Of a stretch of 64,000 nt of DNA, positions 37,382 to 46,026 are shown one piece after another. The first letter of the stretch is position 1; each line of letters begins with the position of its first letter. The DNA comes from Novipirellula aureliae. Lineage in GTDB: Bacteria > Planctomycetota > Planctomycetia > Pirellulales > Pirellulaceae. The position numbers were made by a program, and so were the translations under genes. The notes beneath the pieces were generated by a model. That model did no database searches, was not told the DNA's origin, and was given only the letters and a program-made list of their open reading frames with translations. The stretch is taken from assembly GCF_007860185.1 (NCBI RefSeq), contig NZ_SJPY01000011.1, positions 1 through 64,000 on the forward strand, read 5' to 3'.

Positions 37382-39130
37382 CTAGCTAACAACCAATTCG
37401 GGAACAAGGGCTTCGAGTCGGTCGAGAAGATACAAGTCGACATCCTTTGCCGTTTCCAGCTTCATGACCCGCTCGGCGATTTGTCGGCACTGCTCGCTGG
37501 TAACGCTTCGAATCGCTTTTTTGAGTCGATGCAACGCTGACGGCGGCACACTTAAACATCGCACCCCCATTCCGATTAGCAGTAGTGCACGAGCCGGATT
37601 ACTGCTCATTTCACCGCAAACGGAGATCGGGATATTATTGGCATTGGCGACTTCAATACTATGGGCGATCAATCGAAGCACGGCTGGGTCACACGATTGA
37701 TAGAGGTTTGCGACATACTCGTTGCTGCGATCGACCGCCAACGTGTATTGGGCCAAATCATTCGTTCCAATGCTGAAAAAATCGACTTCACGGGCGAACA
37801 CGTCAAGCATGACGACGGCAGCAGGGACTTCCACCATCATACCGACCGGGATGTCACTTCGATAAGGAACGCCAGAGTCCTGCAAATCTTCAGCAACGAC
37901 ATTGAGCAGCATTCTAGCTTGTCGCAGTTCGCCGATCGTCGTTATGAGCGGAAACATAATCCGAATATCTCCGAGGACGGCAGCACGTAAGATCGCTCTT
38001 AATTGTGGTCGAAACAGGTTCGAGTTTCGCAGCGACAAACGGATGCTACGGAGCCCCAAGGATGGATTGTGTTCGTATTCGGCATGCGGGCGTTTGCCCA
38101 TCTTGTCGGCCCCCAGATCGAGCGTTCGAATCACAACCGGGCGTCCATCCATCTCCCGAACGACTTGGCTGTAGGCTTCGTAATGATCCTCTTCGCTCGG
38201 CTCTCGTTCGCTTGCAAGGTAGAGGAACTCGGTTCGATACAAGCCAATTCCGTCGGCCCCACGCTGCAAGCATCCTTCCGCTTCGCTGGGGAATTCGATG
38301 TTTGCACTCAATTGCAGCTTGAGTCCGTCCGCTGTTTCGGCAGGCAGATCTTTCAGCTCAGCTAGCCGGGCGGTAAGCGAGCGACGATCAGCGAGACGCT
38401 TTCGATACTCGCAAAGTACTTGTTCGTCGGGATCGATGATCACTCGCCCGCGGTCGCCATCGACAATGACCGTTCCTGCACTATTGACCGAATCGAGAAA
38501 GGGGCCGATGCCGACGACTGCGGGCAATTCGAGTCCTTTGGCGACGATCGCGGTGTGTCCACCGGGGCCACCTGTTTCGGTACAAAATCCCCGAACATAG
38601 CGGCGATCGAGATTGGCTGTTTCGCTTGGCGACAATCCATGTGCAAGCACAATGACCGGCTCACTCAGGTCGGCTAATGGTTGCCGGGTGACGGCCCCGA
38701 GTTCAAATAGCAATTGTTTTTCGATATCGAGAACATCTTCAGCCCGGTCGGCGAGAAGCGGGTTATCGAGTCGGCGAAGCGCGGTTGCATAATTGTTCAA
38801 TACGCGGCTAACCGCATAGGGTGCCGATTGGTGATCGTCGCGAATACGTCGTCCCAATTCGGCGTGCAGTCGTGGGTCGTGCAGCATTTGAAGCTGAGCG
38901 GCAAAAATATCGCCCGTACTGTTTCCGGCGGCGGCGGAGGTTTCCAAGCGATTGGTTTCAAGTCGGGCGGAAACGAAATCCACCGCTTGGCTCAAGCGCG
39001 CGTACTCATCCTCCGCATCATCTGCGGCGACGAGACAACGGGGAATACGGTACCCATCCGCGTCGAGCACTAGGGCTGGACCGATGGCGACTCCCGGCGA
39101 TACAGGGATGCCTTGTAATTCAACCATCAA
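37382..39130 (-). CDS. ptsI: PTS enzyme I (phosphoenolpyruvate-protein phosphotransferase)
   Basis: Enzyme I takes phosphate from PEP and passes it to HPr. The 582-residue protein is full length. The N-terminal domain has H192 in GGPGGHTAIVAKGLELPAVVG's first half (GGHTAI); the usual GGRTSHTAI is altered before the histidine. The PEP-binding barrel has GIGLYRTEFLYL, LDLGADK, NPSLGLRSIR, FFSIGTNDLAQYTLAVDR and the catalytic Cys in ISVCGEMSSNP. It follows ptsH by 85 bp. No sugar permease (EIIBC) lies in the window, which points to a regulatory phosphorelay. Confidence 0.95.
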   Translation of the reverse strand: MMVELQGIPVSPGVAIGPALVLDADGYRIPRCLVAADDAEDEYARLSQAVDFVSARLETNRLETSAAAGNSTGDIFAAQLQMLHDPRLHAELGRRIRDDHQSAPYAVSRVLNNYATALRRLDNPLLADRAEDVLDIEKQLLFELGAVTRQPLADLSEPVIVLAHGLSPSETANLDRRYVRGFCTETGGPGGHTAIVAKGLELPAVVGIGPFLDSVNSAGTVIVDGDRGRVIIDPDEQVLCEYRKRLADRRSLTARLAELKDLPAETADGLKLQLSANIEFPSEAEGCLQRGADGIGLYRTEFLYLASEREPSEEDHYEAYSQVVREMDGRPVVIRTLDLGADKMGKRPHAEYEHNPSLGLRSIRLSLRNSNLFRPQLRAILRAAVLGDIRIMFPLITTIGELRQARMLLNVVAEDLQDSGVPYRSDIPVGMMVEVPAAVVMLDVFAREVDFFSIGTNDLAQYTLAVDRSNEYVANLYQSCDPAVLRLIAHSIEVANANNIPISVCGEMSSNPARALLLIGMGVRCLSVPPSALHRLKKAIRSVTSEQCRQIAERVMKLETAKDVDLYLLDRLEALVPELVVS

Positions 39131-39215
39131 AGAATCGACGGTCGCAGCCTCTTACTTGATGCGACGACCGATCGAGATTTGGCTTCTTTAAGTTTGGGAT
39201 TAGCGAGAAGTTCGA

Positions 39216-39509
39216 TTACTCTTCATCATTCATTTCATGAAACCCCGCTTCAAACAATTCCACAATCGCTTGAATGGCCGCATCGGCATCGCTTCCGAAC
39301 GCCGAGATCGACAACTCGGTGCCGGCTGCCGCTCCGAGCGTCAGAAGCGAGAGAATACTTTTGCAGTCGACATGCTCGCTGCCTTTACCGATTTTGATGG
39401 TCGAATCGAACTGGTTCGCCAGTCGAACGAGCATATCGGCAGGACGAGCGTGTAAGCCTTGCGGATTACGCACGACGACAACTGTGGATAGCGAGGAATC
39501 GTTTGTCAT
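39216..39509 (-). CDS. ptsH: HPr phosphocarrier protein
   Basis: The 97-residue protein has the active histidine H20 in PQGLHARPADMLV and a serine in the regulatory position (CKSILSLLTLGA), so HPr kinase control is possible; no hprK is in the window. Its start codon overlaps the ptsN stop by one base (TAATG). Confidence 0.93.
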   Translation of the reverse strand: MTNDSSLSTVVVVRNPQGLHARPADMLVRLANQFDSTIKIGKGSEHVDCKSILSLLTLGAAAGTELSISAFGSDADAAIQAIVELFEAGFHEMNDEE

Positions 39510-39988
39510 TAGCCAGACACAAATTGATTATCGTCAGCTTCTTGAAGCAGTTGGCTGATATCCTCGGGAGTCTTGCTCTGCTTGAGGAATCGGCAGAAAT
39601 TCTCGTCGCGAAGTTGCCGCGAGATATTCTCGAGGGCACGCAAGTGATCGCCAGGCCGCTCGGGTGGGCTGATCAACAGAAAGAAAAGCTGAACGCGTTC
39701 GCCATCGAGCGAATCAAAGTCGACGCCTTCATTGCTAACGCCAACGGTGCCAACCAACTTTTGTACACTGGGGTGCTTCGTGTGGGGAACGGCGACGCCA
39801 CGCCCAATTCCGGTACTGCCAAGTTCTTCTCGCTTCATGATTGCAGCGATGATGTCTTCTTTTTGGTCAGCTTCGATTTGACCGGATTCCAAAAGCGACT
39901 CGACGAGCTCTTGGATGACTTCTTCCTTCGTCACGGCTTTCAGATCCGCACGAATTGCTTTGGTGTTGATAAAGTCTGCGAACTTCAT
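39509..39988 (-). CDS. ptsN: PTS EIIA-Ntr (PtsN)
   Basis: The 159-residue protein is a nitrogen-type IIA with H69 in [12 protein letters not shown] and the [16 protein letters not shown] segment. I start it at the ATG at 39988, which has AAGGAA nine bases upstream. It is the terminal acceptor of the relay with ptsH and ptsI and may act on transporters or kinases. The gene lies 44 bp after hpf, an order seen in rpoN-hpf-ptsN clusters, but rpoN is not here. Confidence 0.93.
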   Translation of the reverse strand: MKFADFINTKAIRADLKAVTKEEVIQELVESLLESGQIEADQKEDIIAAIMKREELGSTGIGRGVAVPHTKHPSVQKLVGTVGVSNEGVDFDSLDGERVQLFFLLISPPERPGDHLRALENISRQLRDENFCRFLKQSKTPEDISQLLQEADDNQFVSG

Positions 39989-40032
39989 TGGTATACGATT
40001 CCTTTGTGAAATCAAATTGAGTTAAATGGGGT

Positions 40033-40380
40033 TTATTCGTCGTCGTCATCGGTGACGACGGATTCAATGTGTTTGTGGGGCGTATTACGGTGACCCGTTT
40101 TTTTGTCCTTCAGTTTCCGTAATTGCTGCTCCATTTTCGGGATTGCCGAATCGAGAGCGGAGATCACCGTGTTGGCTTCACCCGTGGAGATGCAATCATC
40201 GGTCTTTTCGGCCGAGACACGAATTTCCAAAGAGGGCTTATCAAGATTTTCTAAGTCAACGGTGACTTCGATCGCACTGATTCGATCGTACAGCCTCCGT
40301 AACTTTTCCGTTTTTTCTACAATAAGCTGCTGATCGCCAGGTTGAAGATTACCATGACGCGCCGAAACGCTTACCTGCAT
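40033..40380 (-). CDS. hpf: Ribosome hibernation promoting factor (HPF/RaiA)
   Basis: The 115-residue protein binds the 30S subunit and inactivates ribosomes in stationary phase. The start MQVSVSARHGNLQPGDQQLI is the family pattern, followed by KLRRLYDRISAIEVTVDLE. The C-terminus is acidic (VTDDDDE) and there is no long-form dimerisation domain. The leader in front of the start carries four copies of a 16-bp repeat. Confidence 0.9.
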   Translation of the reverse strand: MQVSVSARHGNLQPGDQQLIVEKTEKLRRLYDRISAIEVTVDLENLDKPSLEIRVSAEKTDDCISTGEANTVISALDSAIPKMEQQLRKLKDKKTGHRNTPHKHIESVVTDDDDE

Positions 40381-40396
40381 CTTGTTGTCGCTCCGT

Positions 40397-40460
40397 GAAT
40401 CGGTAGAAGTGGGAATCGGTAGAAGTGGGAATTGGTAGAAGTGGGAATCGGTAGAAGTGG
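40397..40460 (-). repeat. Four 16-bp tandem repeats in the hpf leader
   Basis: GAATCGGTAGAAGTGG (plus-strand reading) occurs four times end to end, with one C-to-T change in the third copy. It ends 16 bp before the hpf start codon, so it lies in the leader RNA or promoter region and may influence expression. Confidence 0.95.
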
Positions 40461-40750
40461 GTTCTTTGATTTGACCGCCGTCGTGAGCCGCCCGGTTGTC
40501 GTGAATCTTGTGAAAGATTCCAAGCCGGTTGGAATTTAACCGTCTCAACACAGGTCGGGCAATCAAAACCAATCGGGAGTTCAGTCTACGCGACAATCAG
40601 CAGAAAGGATAGCGATCAAGACTCCTATTCTCTACCCTGAATCATAATTTTTCTAGCTTGCCGTCTCCCCCGGTGACAGAACGAACAAAAAGATGGTATC
40701 TTTTCGCCCTTACCGTTTACCACTTTATTCCTCGATCCCCCCTGGTTCAC

Positions 40751-41056
40751 ATGGCCCGTAAGGTCGTCAGTCGTAAAGCAAAAGCTGCAGAGGCGGAGGC
40801 TGCCGAAAAGCAGGCTACGGCCAAAAAAAAAGCTAAGAAAAAGCGCGCATCCACTCGAAAGTCGAAGAAAACAGCGGAAAATGTTCGCTTGAGACTTTAT
40901 TGGGGTGTCTTCAGCCAAAATCTCAAACGCGTTGCTGTGTTCGAGTTTGATCAGAAAAAAGAAGCGGAAAAGCGAGCTGTCGAGCTTAGTAAGGGTGGCA
41001 AATCGCCTCACTTCATCCAGAAAGTGAAGGAAGAAATTCGGCTCGAAGGCGAATAG
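40751..41056 (+). CDS. Lysine/alanine-rich small protein of unknown function
   Basis: The 101-residue protein has a very basic N-terminal half (ARKVVSRKAKAAEAEAAEKQ, then AKKKAKKKRASTRKSKK), which suggests binding to nucleic acid, and a folded C-terminal part containing RLYWGVFSQNLKRVAVFEF and HFIQKVKEEI. I start it at the Met before the basic tail; the frame is open upstream. I regard it as a planctomycete hypothetical. The aguA start follows six bases after the stop, so the two are probably co-transcribed. Confidence 0.75.
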   Translation: MARKVVSRKAKAAEAEAAEKQATAKKKAKKKRASTRKSKKTAENVRLRLYWGVFSQNLKRVAVFEFDQKKEAEKRAVELSKGGKSPHFIQKVKEEIRLEGE

Positions 41057-41062
41057 CCCACC

Positions 41063-42193
41063 GTGACCGATCCTTCGACTTCTCTCCAGCTCTCCGATCG
41101 TGGTTTTTTGCGGAGGATGCCTGCGGAATGGGAATCGCTCGCTGCCGTTTGGCTCGCTTGGCCGCATAGCCACGAGACATGGCCGGGATATTTCGAGCGA
41201 ATTCCTGACTTTTTCGTGTCCTGGGTCCGGTCGATGGCGGCGAGCACGGAGGTGAAAATATTGGTGCCCCCCGCTCGCTTGAATGATGCGCGAAAGCTAC
41301 TGGATATTTCTGCCAATTCGCTCGTTCACGCCTCGATCGAATTGGTGGTTGTGCAGACCAACGATTGCTGGATCCGAGATTATGGACCAACCTTTGTCGT
41401 CTCGAATGAGCGTGCAATCGCAGCGGAAAATCCAATCGCAGCGGAAAATCCGATCGCAGCGGAAAATTCGCTGAGCTGGATTGGGGTCGATTGGCGCTAT
41501 AATGCTTGGGGAGGAAAGTACCCGCCCTGGGATGCCGATGACGCTGCCGCGAAAACGATATGCGAATTTCTTGGTATCCAACGAGTCCGCAGCCAATTGT
41601 GTCTAGAGGGAGGCGCGATCGAAACCGATGGTTGCGGTCGATTGCTGACAACGCCTGAATGCTTGGTAACGGCTACAAGAAACCCAAACTGGACCGCCGA
41701 CCAAATCTCAGCCGAACTTTATTCACAACTTGGGGTCACCGAGATTGTATGGCTTTCTGGTGGCGGTCTGATCGGCGATGATACCGACGGGCACATCGAC
41801 CAACTGGCTCGATTTTTGGACCCTGAGAATGTCGTGGTCGCCGTTTGCGACGATCCGTCGGATGAAAATCACGAACCGCTCGAAGAAAATTTTCGGCAAC
41901 TGCGTTTGTGGGCTGATTCAACAACTCCCAACGTCAATGTGCATCGATTGCCGATTCCTGAACCACGATCCGTCTCTGGACAGCGAGTTCCAGAAAGTTA
42001 CTGCAATTTTTTGATGCTAGGACGGGATCGATTGTTAATGCCAAGCTTTGGCCAACCGAAGTCGGATGATCGAGCAATGCAGATTTTGCAAAACCTCGCT
42101 CATGGTGCGGTCGTCGAATCTATTGATTGCCGCGATTTGATTTGGGGGCTCGGTGCACTTCATTGCGCGAGCCGCGATCAGCCGCGATGGTAG
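41063..42193 (+). CDS. aguA: Agmatine deiminase
   Basis: The enzyme hydrolyses agmatine to N-carbamoylputrescine and ammonia in polyamine synthesis from arginine. The 376-residue protein (GTG start) has the PAD_porph family marks MPAEWESLAAVWLAWPHSHE, NDCWIRDYGPTFV, LEGGAIETDG, GDDTDGHIDQLARF and the nucleophile C368 in GALHCAS. A run of three IAAENP-like hexapeptides is inserted after FVVSNERA (about 118-136), a place where homologues have a short loop. Confidence 0.93.
   Translation: MTDPSTSLQLSDRGFLRRMPAEWESLAAVWLAWPHSHETWPGYFERIPDFFVSWVRSMAASTEVKILVPPARLNDARKLLDISANSLVHASIELVVVQTNDCWIRDYGPTFVVSNERAIAAENPIAAENPIAAENSLSWIGVDWRYNAWGGKYPPWDADDAAAKTICEFLGIQRVRSQLCLEGGAIETDGCGRLLTTPECLVTATRNPNWTADQISAELYSQLGVTEIVWLSGGGLIGDDTDGHIDQLARFLDPENVVVAVCDDPSDENHEPLEENFRQLRLWADSTTPNVNVHRLPIPEPRSVSGQRVPESYCNFLMLGRDRLLMPSFGQPKSDDRAMQILQNLAHGAVVESIDCRDLIWGLGALHCASRDQPRW
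41417..41470 (+). repeat. 18-bp in-frame tandem repeat inside aguA
   Basis: Three copies of ATCGCAGCGGAAAATCCG (last base variable; third copy ends TTCG) add 18 codons. The near identity points to recent expansion, and the frame is kept. Confidence 0.95.
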
Positions 42194-42608
42194 GCTTCGC
42201 TTGCTGGCGGTCGATTCCATGAGCCGTTTAGGGCGTTAGCCTCGGTTTGACCATCCAATCGAAGAACGATTGCTGAACCGATGTATCGACCCCACCGTTT
42301 CGCAAGAGATGCTTCGGTAACGATAGCAAAGCCGATTTCGTCGAAACTCTGACAACAAAATCCGCTCCATCTAGCGGCTTTGTGGGATAAAAGGAGGTTG
42401 CAGAAGCCCAAGCCGATGAACCATGATAATTCTAGCGAATCGATCTTGAGTCAAAATCAGAATTTTTCTACTTTCCGATTCTAAGTAAGTACTTTTGGGG
42501 TGAAAGCGGATGGAATTCGTTGCCTCGGAAAGTGACGTGGTAGGCTCGACGATCAAACGATTGCTCGACAATCAAACGATTGCTCTACGATTCAAAGGAA
42601 TGACCGGG
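42194..42608. other. Intergenic region upstream of the parvulin gene
   Basis: About 400 bp. A direct repeat CAATCAAACGATTGCTC-like pair lies at about 42551-42585. An upstream extension of the parvulin frame covers 42510-42608 but is not signal-peptide-like. Nothing else is assignable. Confidence 0.5.
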
Positions 42609-44417
42609 ATGTTTTACCGACCCAACCGATTCAAGCTGTGGATGACTTCGCTTCTTCGTTTTGGCCTCTATTTGTCTGTCGTGATTGGCATTGCCAGTAC
42701 GCTCGGCACTTCGGTGGCCCGTAGTCAAGACAATGCCAACGACGTGGTTGCCGTTGTGAATGCTGACCCCATCACGCGGAAAACGTTGACCGAAGAAACG
42801 CTTCGCCGTTACGGTACCGAAGTGCTTGAGAACATGGTCAATCGACATTTGATTTTGCAGGCTTGTCAGTCGCAGGGCATTGAAGTGACCGCGACCGAAG
42901 TCCGTGAAGAGATCGCTCGTATCGCATCAAAATTTGGTTTGGCGATGCCCGCGTATCTGCAGCTTTTGCAAGAAGAGCGTAATATCGCGCCCGATCAATA
43001 TAGCCGCGAAATCATATGGCCCATGTTGGCTCTCCGCCGTTTGGTCGATGACCAAGTGAAAGTGACTCAGGAAGAAATGGATCGTGCCTTCATCGCTCAG
43101 TTTGGTGAGGCGGTCAAATGTCGGTTGATTATGGTAGCGTCCCGAGCGGACGCGGACCGATTGCATCAACAAGCGACCAAAAATCCCAGTCAATTTGCTC
43201 AGTTGGCAAAACAATATAGTGAGGATCCTGCAAGTGCTAGCGTTGGAGGCTTGATCCCACCGATTCGCCGCTACAGCGGCGATTCACGTCTAGAAGAAGC
43301 CGCATTTGCTCTCGCCGATGATGCGGTATCGCCCGTTATGCAACTTGGCGATCAATGGATCATCTTGCAAGCGGTTCGACGCATTGGTGAGACCATCCCA
43401 AGTCCGCAGGCGTTGCCTGCCATTCGAGAGCAAATCAGTGATCGAATTCGCGATCAAAAGATGAAAGGGGCCGCAACCGAGTTGTTTGCACGGTTGCAAG
43501 CCGACGCCCAAGTGAAGACAATTCTTGGCGATGCCGAAAAAATGAATCAATATCCTGGTGTGGCGGCGATCGTCAACGGTCAAGAGGTGACGATTGCCTC
43601 GGTTGGAGCCGAATGTGTGAAACGCCATGGAGAAGAAGTGCTTGACGGTGAAATCAACCGCAAACTCCTCACCCAAGCGTTACGAAAAGCGAACAAGCAA
43701 GTGACCGATGCCGATTTGCAAGCCGAGATCGAACGAGCAGCGCTCAGCTTCGGGTACATTCGCAAAGATCATCAACCCGATGTTCAGGCATGGATGGAGT
43801 CGATCACGGCGGACGGAAAGACGACCACGGAACTCTACATTCGCGATGCTGTTTGGCCCAGTGTTGCAATGAAAAAGTTGGTCGAAGAGTCGGTGACGTT
43901 AAGCGAAGAGGATCTGCAACAAGGCTTTGAGTCTGCCTATGGACCTCGAGTGGAAATCCTGGCGATCGTTCTGTCCGATCAGCGGACGGCACAGAAGGTA
44001 TGGGAAATGGCTCGCGACAATCCGACCGATCACTTCTTTGGCGAATTGGCACAGCAATACAGCGTCGAGCCCGTCTCGTCGAGCAATATGGGCAAAGTCC
44101 CACCGATTCGCAAACATAGCGGTCAACCCGCCATTGAGCGAGAAGCGTTCGCAATGAAACCGGGTGATTTAAGCGGCATCGTTGTCACCGGCGACAAGTA
44201 TATCGTGATGCGATGTCAAGGTTATACAACGCCAATCGTACAGAAAATGGAGGATGTGCGAGCCGAACTGGTCCGAGACTTGACAGAAACCAAAACGAAT
44301 GTGGCGATGAATATCAAGTTCGAAGAGCTTCAAAACAGCGCCGAAATCGATAACTTTTTCGTCGCCGCAAAAGAGATTCCCAAGATGGCCAAGCAAAGCG
44401 CAACGACGACCCATTGA
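42609..44417 (+). CDS. Duplicated SurA/parvulin-type peptidyl-prolyl isomerase
   Basis: This exported chaperone-like protein has two complete SurA-like modules in tandem. I start it at the ATG at 42609 (602 residues), with AAAGGA nine bases before it and a hydrophobic segment following (LLRFGLYLSVVIGIASTLG). Module 1 (about 45-320) begins VAAVVNADPI-like with VVAVVNADPITRKTL and has the rotamase LAKQYSEDPASASVGGLIPP. Module 2 (about 330-600) begins VAAIVNGQEVTIASV and has LAQQYSVEPVSSSNMGKVPP. The internal symmetry is clear, and both modules retain N-terminal helical chaperone parts. A hairpin terminator lies about 50 bp behind the stop. Confidence 0.88.
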   Translation: MFYRPNRFKLWMTSLLRFGLYLSVVIGIASTLGTSVARSQDNANDVVAVVNADPITRKTLTEETLRRYGTEVLENMVNRHLILQACQSQGIEVTATEVREEIARIASKFGLAMPAYLQLLQEERNIAPDQYSREIIWPMLALRRLVDDQVKVTQEEMDRAFIAQFGEAVKCRLIMVASRADADRLHQQATKNPSQFAQLAKQYSEDPASASVGGLIPPIRRYSGDSRLEEAAFALADDAVSPVMQLGDQWIILQAVRRIGETIPSPQALPAIREQISDRIRDQKMKGAATELFARLQADAQVKTILGDAEKMNQYPGVAAIVNGQEVTIASVGAECVKRHGEEVLDGEINRKLLTQALRKANKQVTDADLQAEIERAALSFGYIRKDHQPDVQAWMESITADGKTTTELYIRDAVWPSVAMKKLVEESVTLSEEDLQQGFESAYGPRVEILAIVLSDQRTAQKVWEMARDNPTDHFFGELAQQYSVEPVSSSNMGKVPPIRKHSGQPAIEREAFAMKPGDLSGIVVTGDKYIVMRCQGYTTPIVQKMEDVRAELVRDLTETKTNVAMNIKFEELQNSAEIDNFFVAAKEIPKMAKQSATTTH

Positions 44418-44469
44418 TTCGTGAAGCCGCGTGGATAACGGCCCACGCGTCCAGCTTGATCACCCAGCG

Positions 44470-44504
44470 AAAACCGGTGCCTCCATCGCGAGACACCGGT
44501 TTTT
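44470..44504 (+). terminator. Hairpin terminator after the parvulin gene
   Basis: AAAACCGGTG pairs perfectly with CACCGGTTTT across a 14-base loop, and the right arm ends in a run of five T. It directly follows the parvulin stop codon and precedes the next start by about 125 bp. Confidence 0.85.
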
Positions 44505-44630
44505 GCTATTCCGTAAGGTGGCTTCGCGGCAATCTTTGCTGCGGTTAAGCTATAATGGAGACAGCGAAACCAGAACGACTCCGATTTGACCTTGATCCCT
44601 ACCAAGATCCTATTTCTACCTGCAAATAGC

Positions 44631-45800
44631 ATGAATTTTCTAGCTTGGAACATGACCCATCTTGCAGCGATTCTGATCGTTTTCGTTGCCACGATTGCGG
44701 ACGCGCAGGTTGTCGATCGGTCCACCGAGGAATTCGATCAAGACCAAGTTGCAATTTGGATCAATCAGCTCGGTGCGGACGAGTTTGCGCAACGCGAATA
44801 TGCGGCAGGCCAGTTGATCGAGCTAGGGGTTTCGGTGTTACCACCGCTGCAGGACGCTGCCGAGCGAACAACCGATCCCGAGGTCAGGCTGCGAAGTCGA
44901 CAATTGATTCTTCAATTGACTTCCGGCGATTTGCAGCAACGAACCGATTCCTTCTTAGCGGGTGACGAGGTTCCCTTCGAAGGATGGGGGGTGATGCAGA
45001 GTGTGATGGGCGATTCGTACGGAGTCAGAAAACTGTTTGTTGAGCTGTTGATGTCCCATGCCGATGTGGTCAAGTCGCTCGATGGATCGGCTCGGGACCG
45101 AGCGATTGCAATGCAATCCGCTGTGGGAAGAATTCGTGTTCGCAAGTACGAGAAAATGCAGATGCCAACGCGTAGCGATATTTTGGCGATGTTGTTGCCT
45201 GGGCAAGACTCAAACGTACCAATTAGCGAAGCGGATGAAAGTCTAATGTTGTCGATGCTTCGTCAAGCGACGGGGAACGAATTGCATCGCGATCTGCAAT
45301 TAGGAGGTCCTGTCGACGCCTTGGTTGGCAATTGGATCAATCGATCCAGTTTAGCGAATCGTGATGAAACGATCTTCTTTGCTTTGAGTTGGGATTTGGA
45401 AAGTGTTGTTCCGCTCGCAATTCGTACACTCGATGAAGCGACAACGGCTGACCAAATCTCGATGGCAATGCAAGCGATTGCTCAGCATGGAACTCGCCAA
45501 GATGGGAAGCACGTCGCCAAGTTTTTGGATGATACACGGATCGTGGCGGCACGGAGGAGTGCAACCGGAGAGAAGTTGGAGACGCAGTTGGGTGACGTGG
45601 CGATGGCTACGATTGCGATGGCCAATGGGATGAAACTTAGCGAAGTTGGCTTCGCGAAAGCCGAGCAGCATCCGTTGCAGGCATTCATTCTGGAGGAGAT
45701 CGGTTTTCCAAGCGACGACCCTTCCAAACGTCAAGCCACACGAAAACGAATCGACGCCATTTTAGAAGGGAATGCAAATTCTTTGCCGATTTTTCCGTAG
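44631..45800 (+). CDS. Secreted protein with N-terminal HEAT-like repeats
   Basis: The protein is 389 residues from the chosen ATG; other starts at 44586 (TTG) or 44652 are possible. A signal peptide (HLAAILIVFVATIADAQ) is followed by a helical module QREYAAGQLIELGVSVLPPL and VRLRSRQLILQL, which resembles HEAT-type repeats found in many planctomycete secreted proteins. The middle and C-terminal parts are helical without known motifs. No function can be given. It stands alone between a terminator and the Ser/Thr kinase gene. Confidence 0.7.
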   Translation: MNFLAWNMTHLAAILIVFVATIADAQVVDRSTEEFDQDQVAIWINQLGADEFAQREYAAGQLIELGVSVLPPLQDAAERTTDPEVRLRSRQLILQLTSGDLQQRTDSFLAGDEVPFEGWGVMQSVMGDSYGVRKLFVELLMSHADVVKSLDGSARDRAIAMQSAVGRIRVRKYEKMQMPTRSDILAMLLPGQDSNVPISEADESLMLSMLRQATGNELHRDLQLGGPVDALVGNWINRSSLANRDETIFFALSWDLESVVPLAIRTLDEATTADQISMAMQAIAQHGTRQDGKHVAKFLDDTRIVAARRSATGEKLETQLGDVAMATIAMANGMKLSEVGFAKAEQHPLQAFILEEIGFPSDDPSKRQATRKRIDAILEGNANSLPIFP

Positions 45801-46026
45801 GGCGGCTGCGCCGCGATGTCGCTTCGCTCGTTGAGCGATTTGCGTCCATCGATTGGCTCGGTCCAACCATCCTTCTAGCCCGGATGATCGATGTGATTGG
45901 GCGCGGTTTTAACGACCCGCAGGTAGCGGAATGAATTTCGCACGATGACAGTGTCGAAGCAGATGACACTCGTCTATAATTTGATGCAGCGAGAATCGTT
46001 TCGTTTCCCAAAATCCCAACCGTTGA

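Noticed and set aside
40625-41173. Minus-strand 182-residue frame opposite the Lys/Ala-rich gene
   Set aside because: Phe/Leu/Ser-rich composition is the reverse reading of lysine/glutamate codons; no signal or family.
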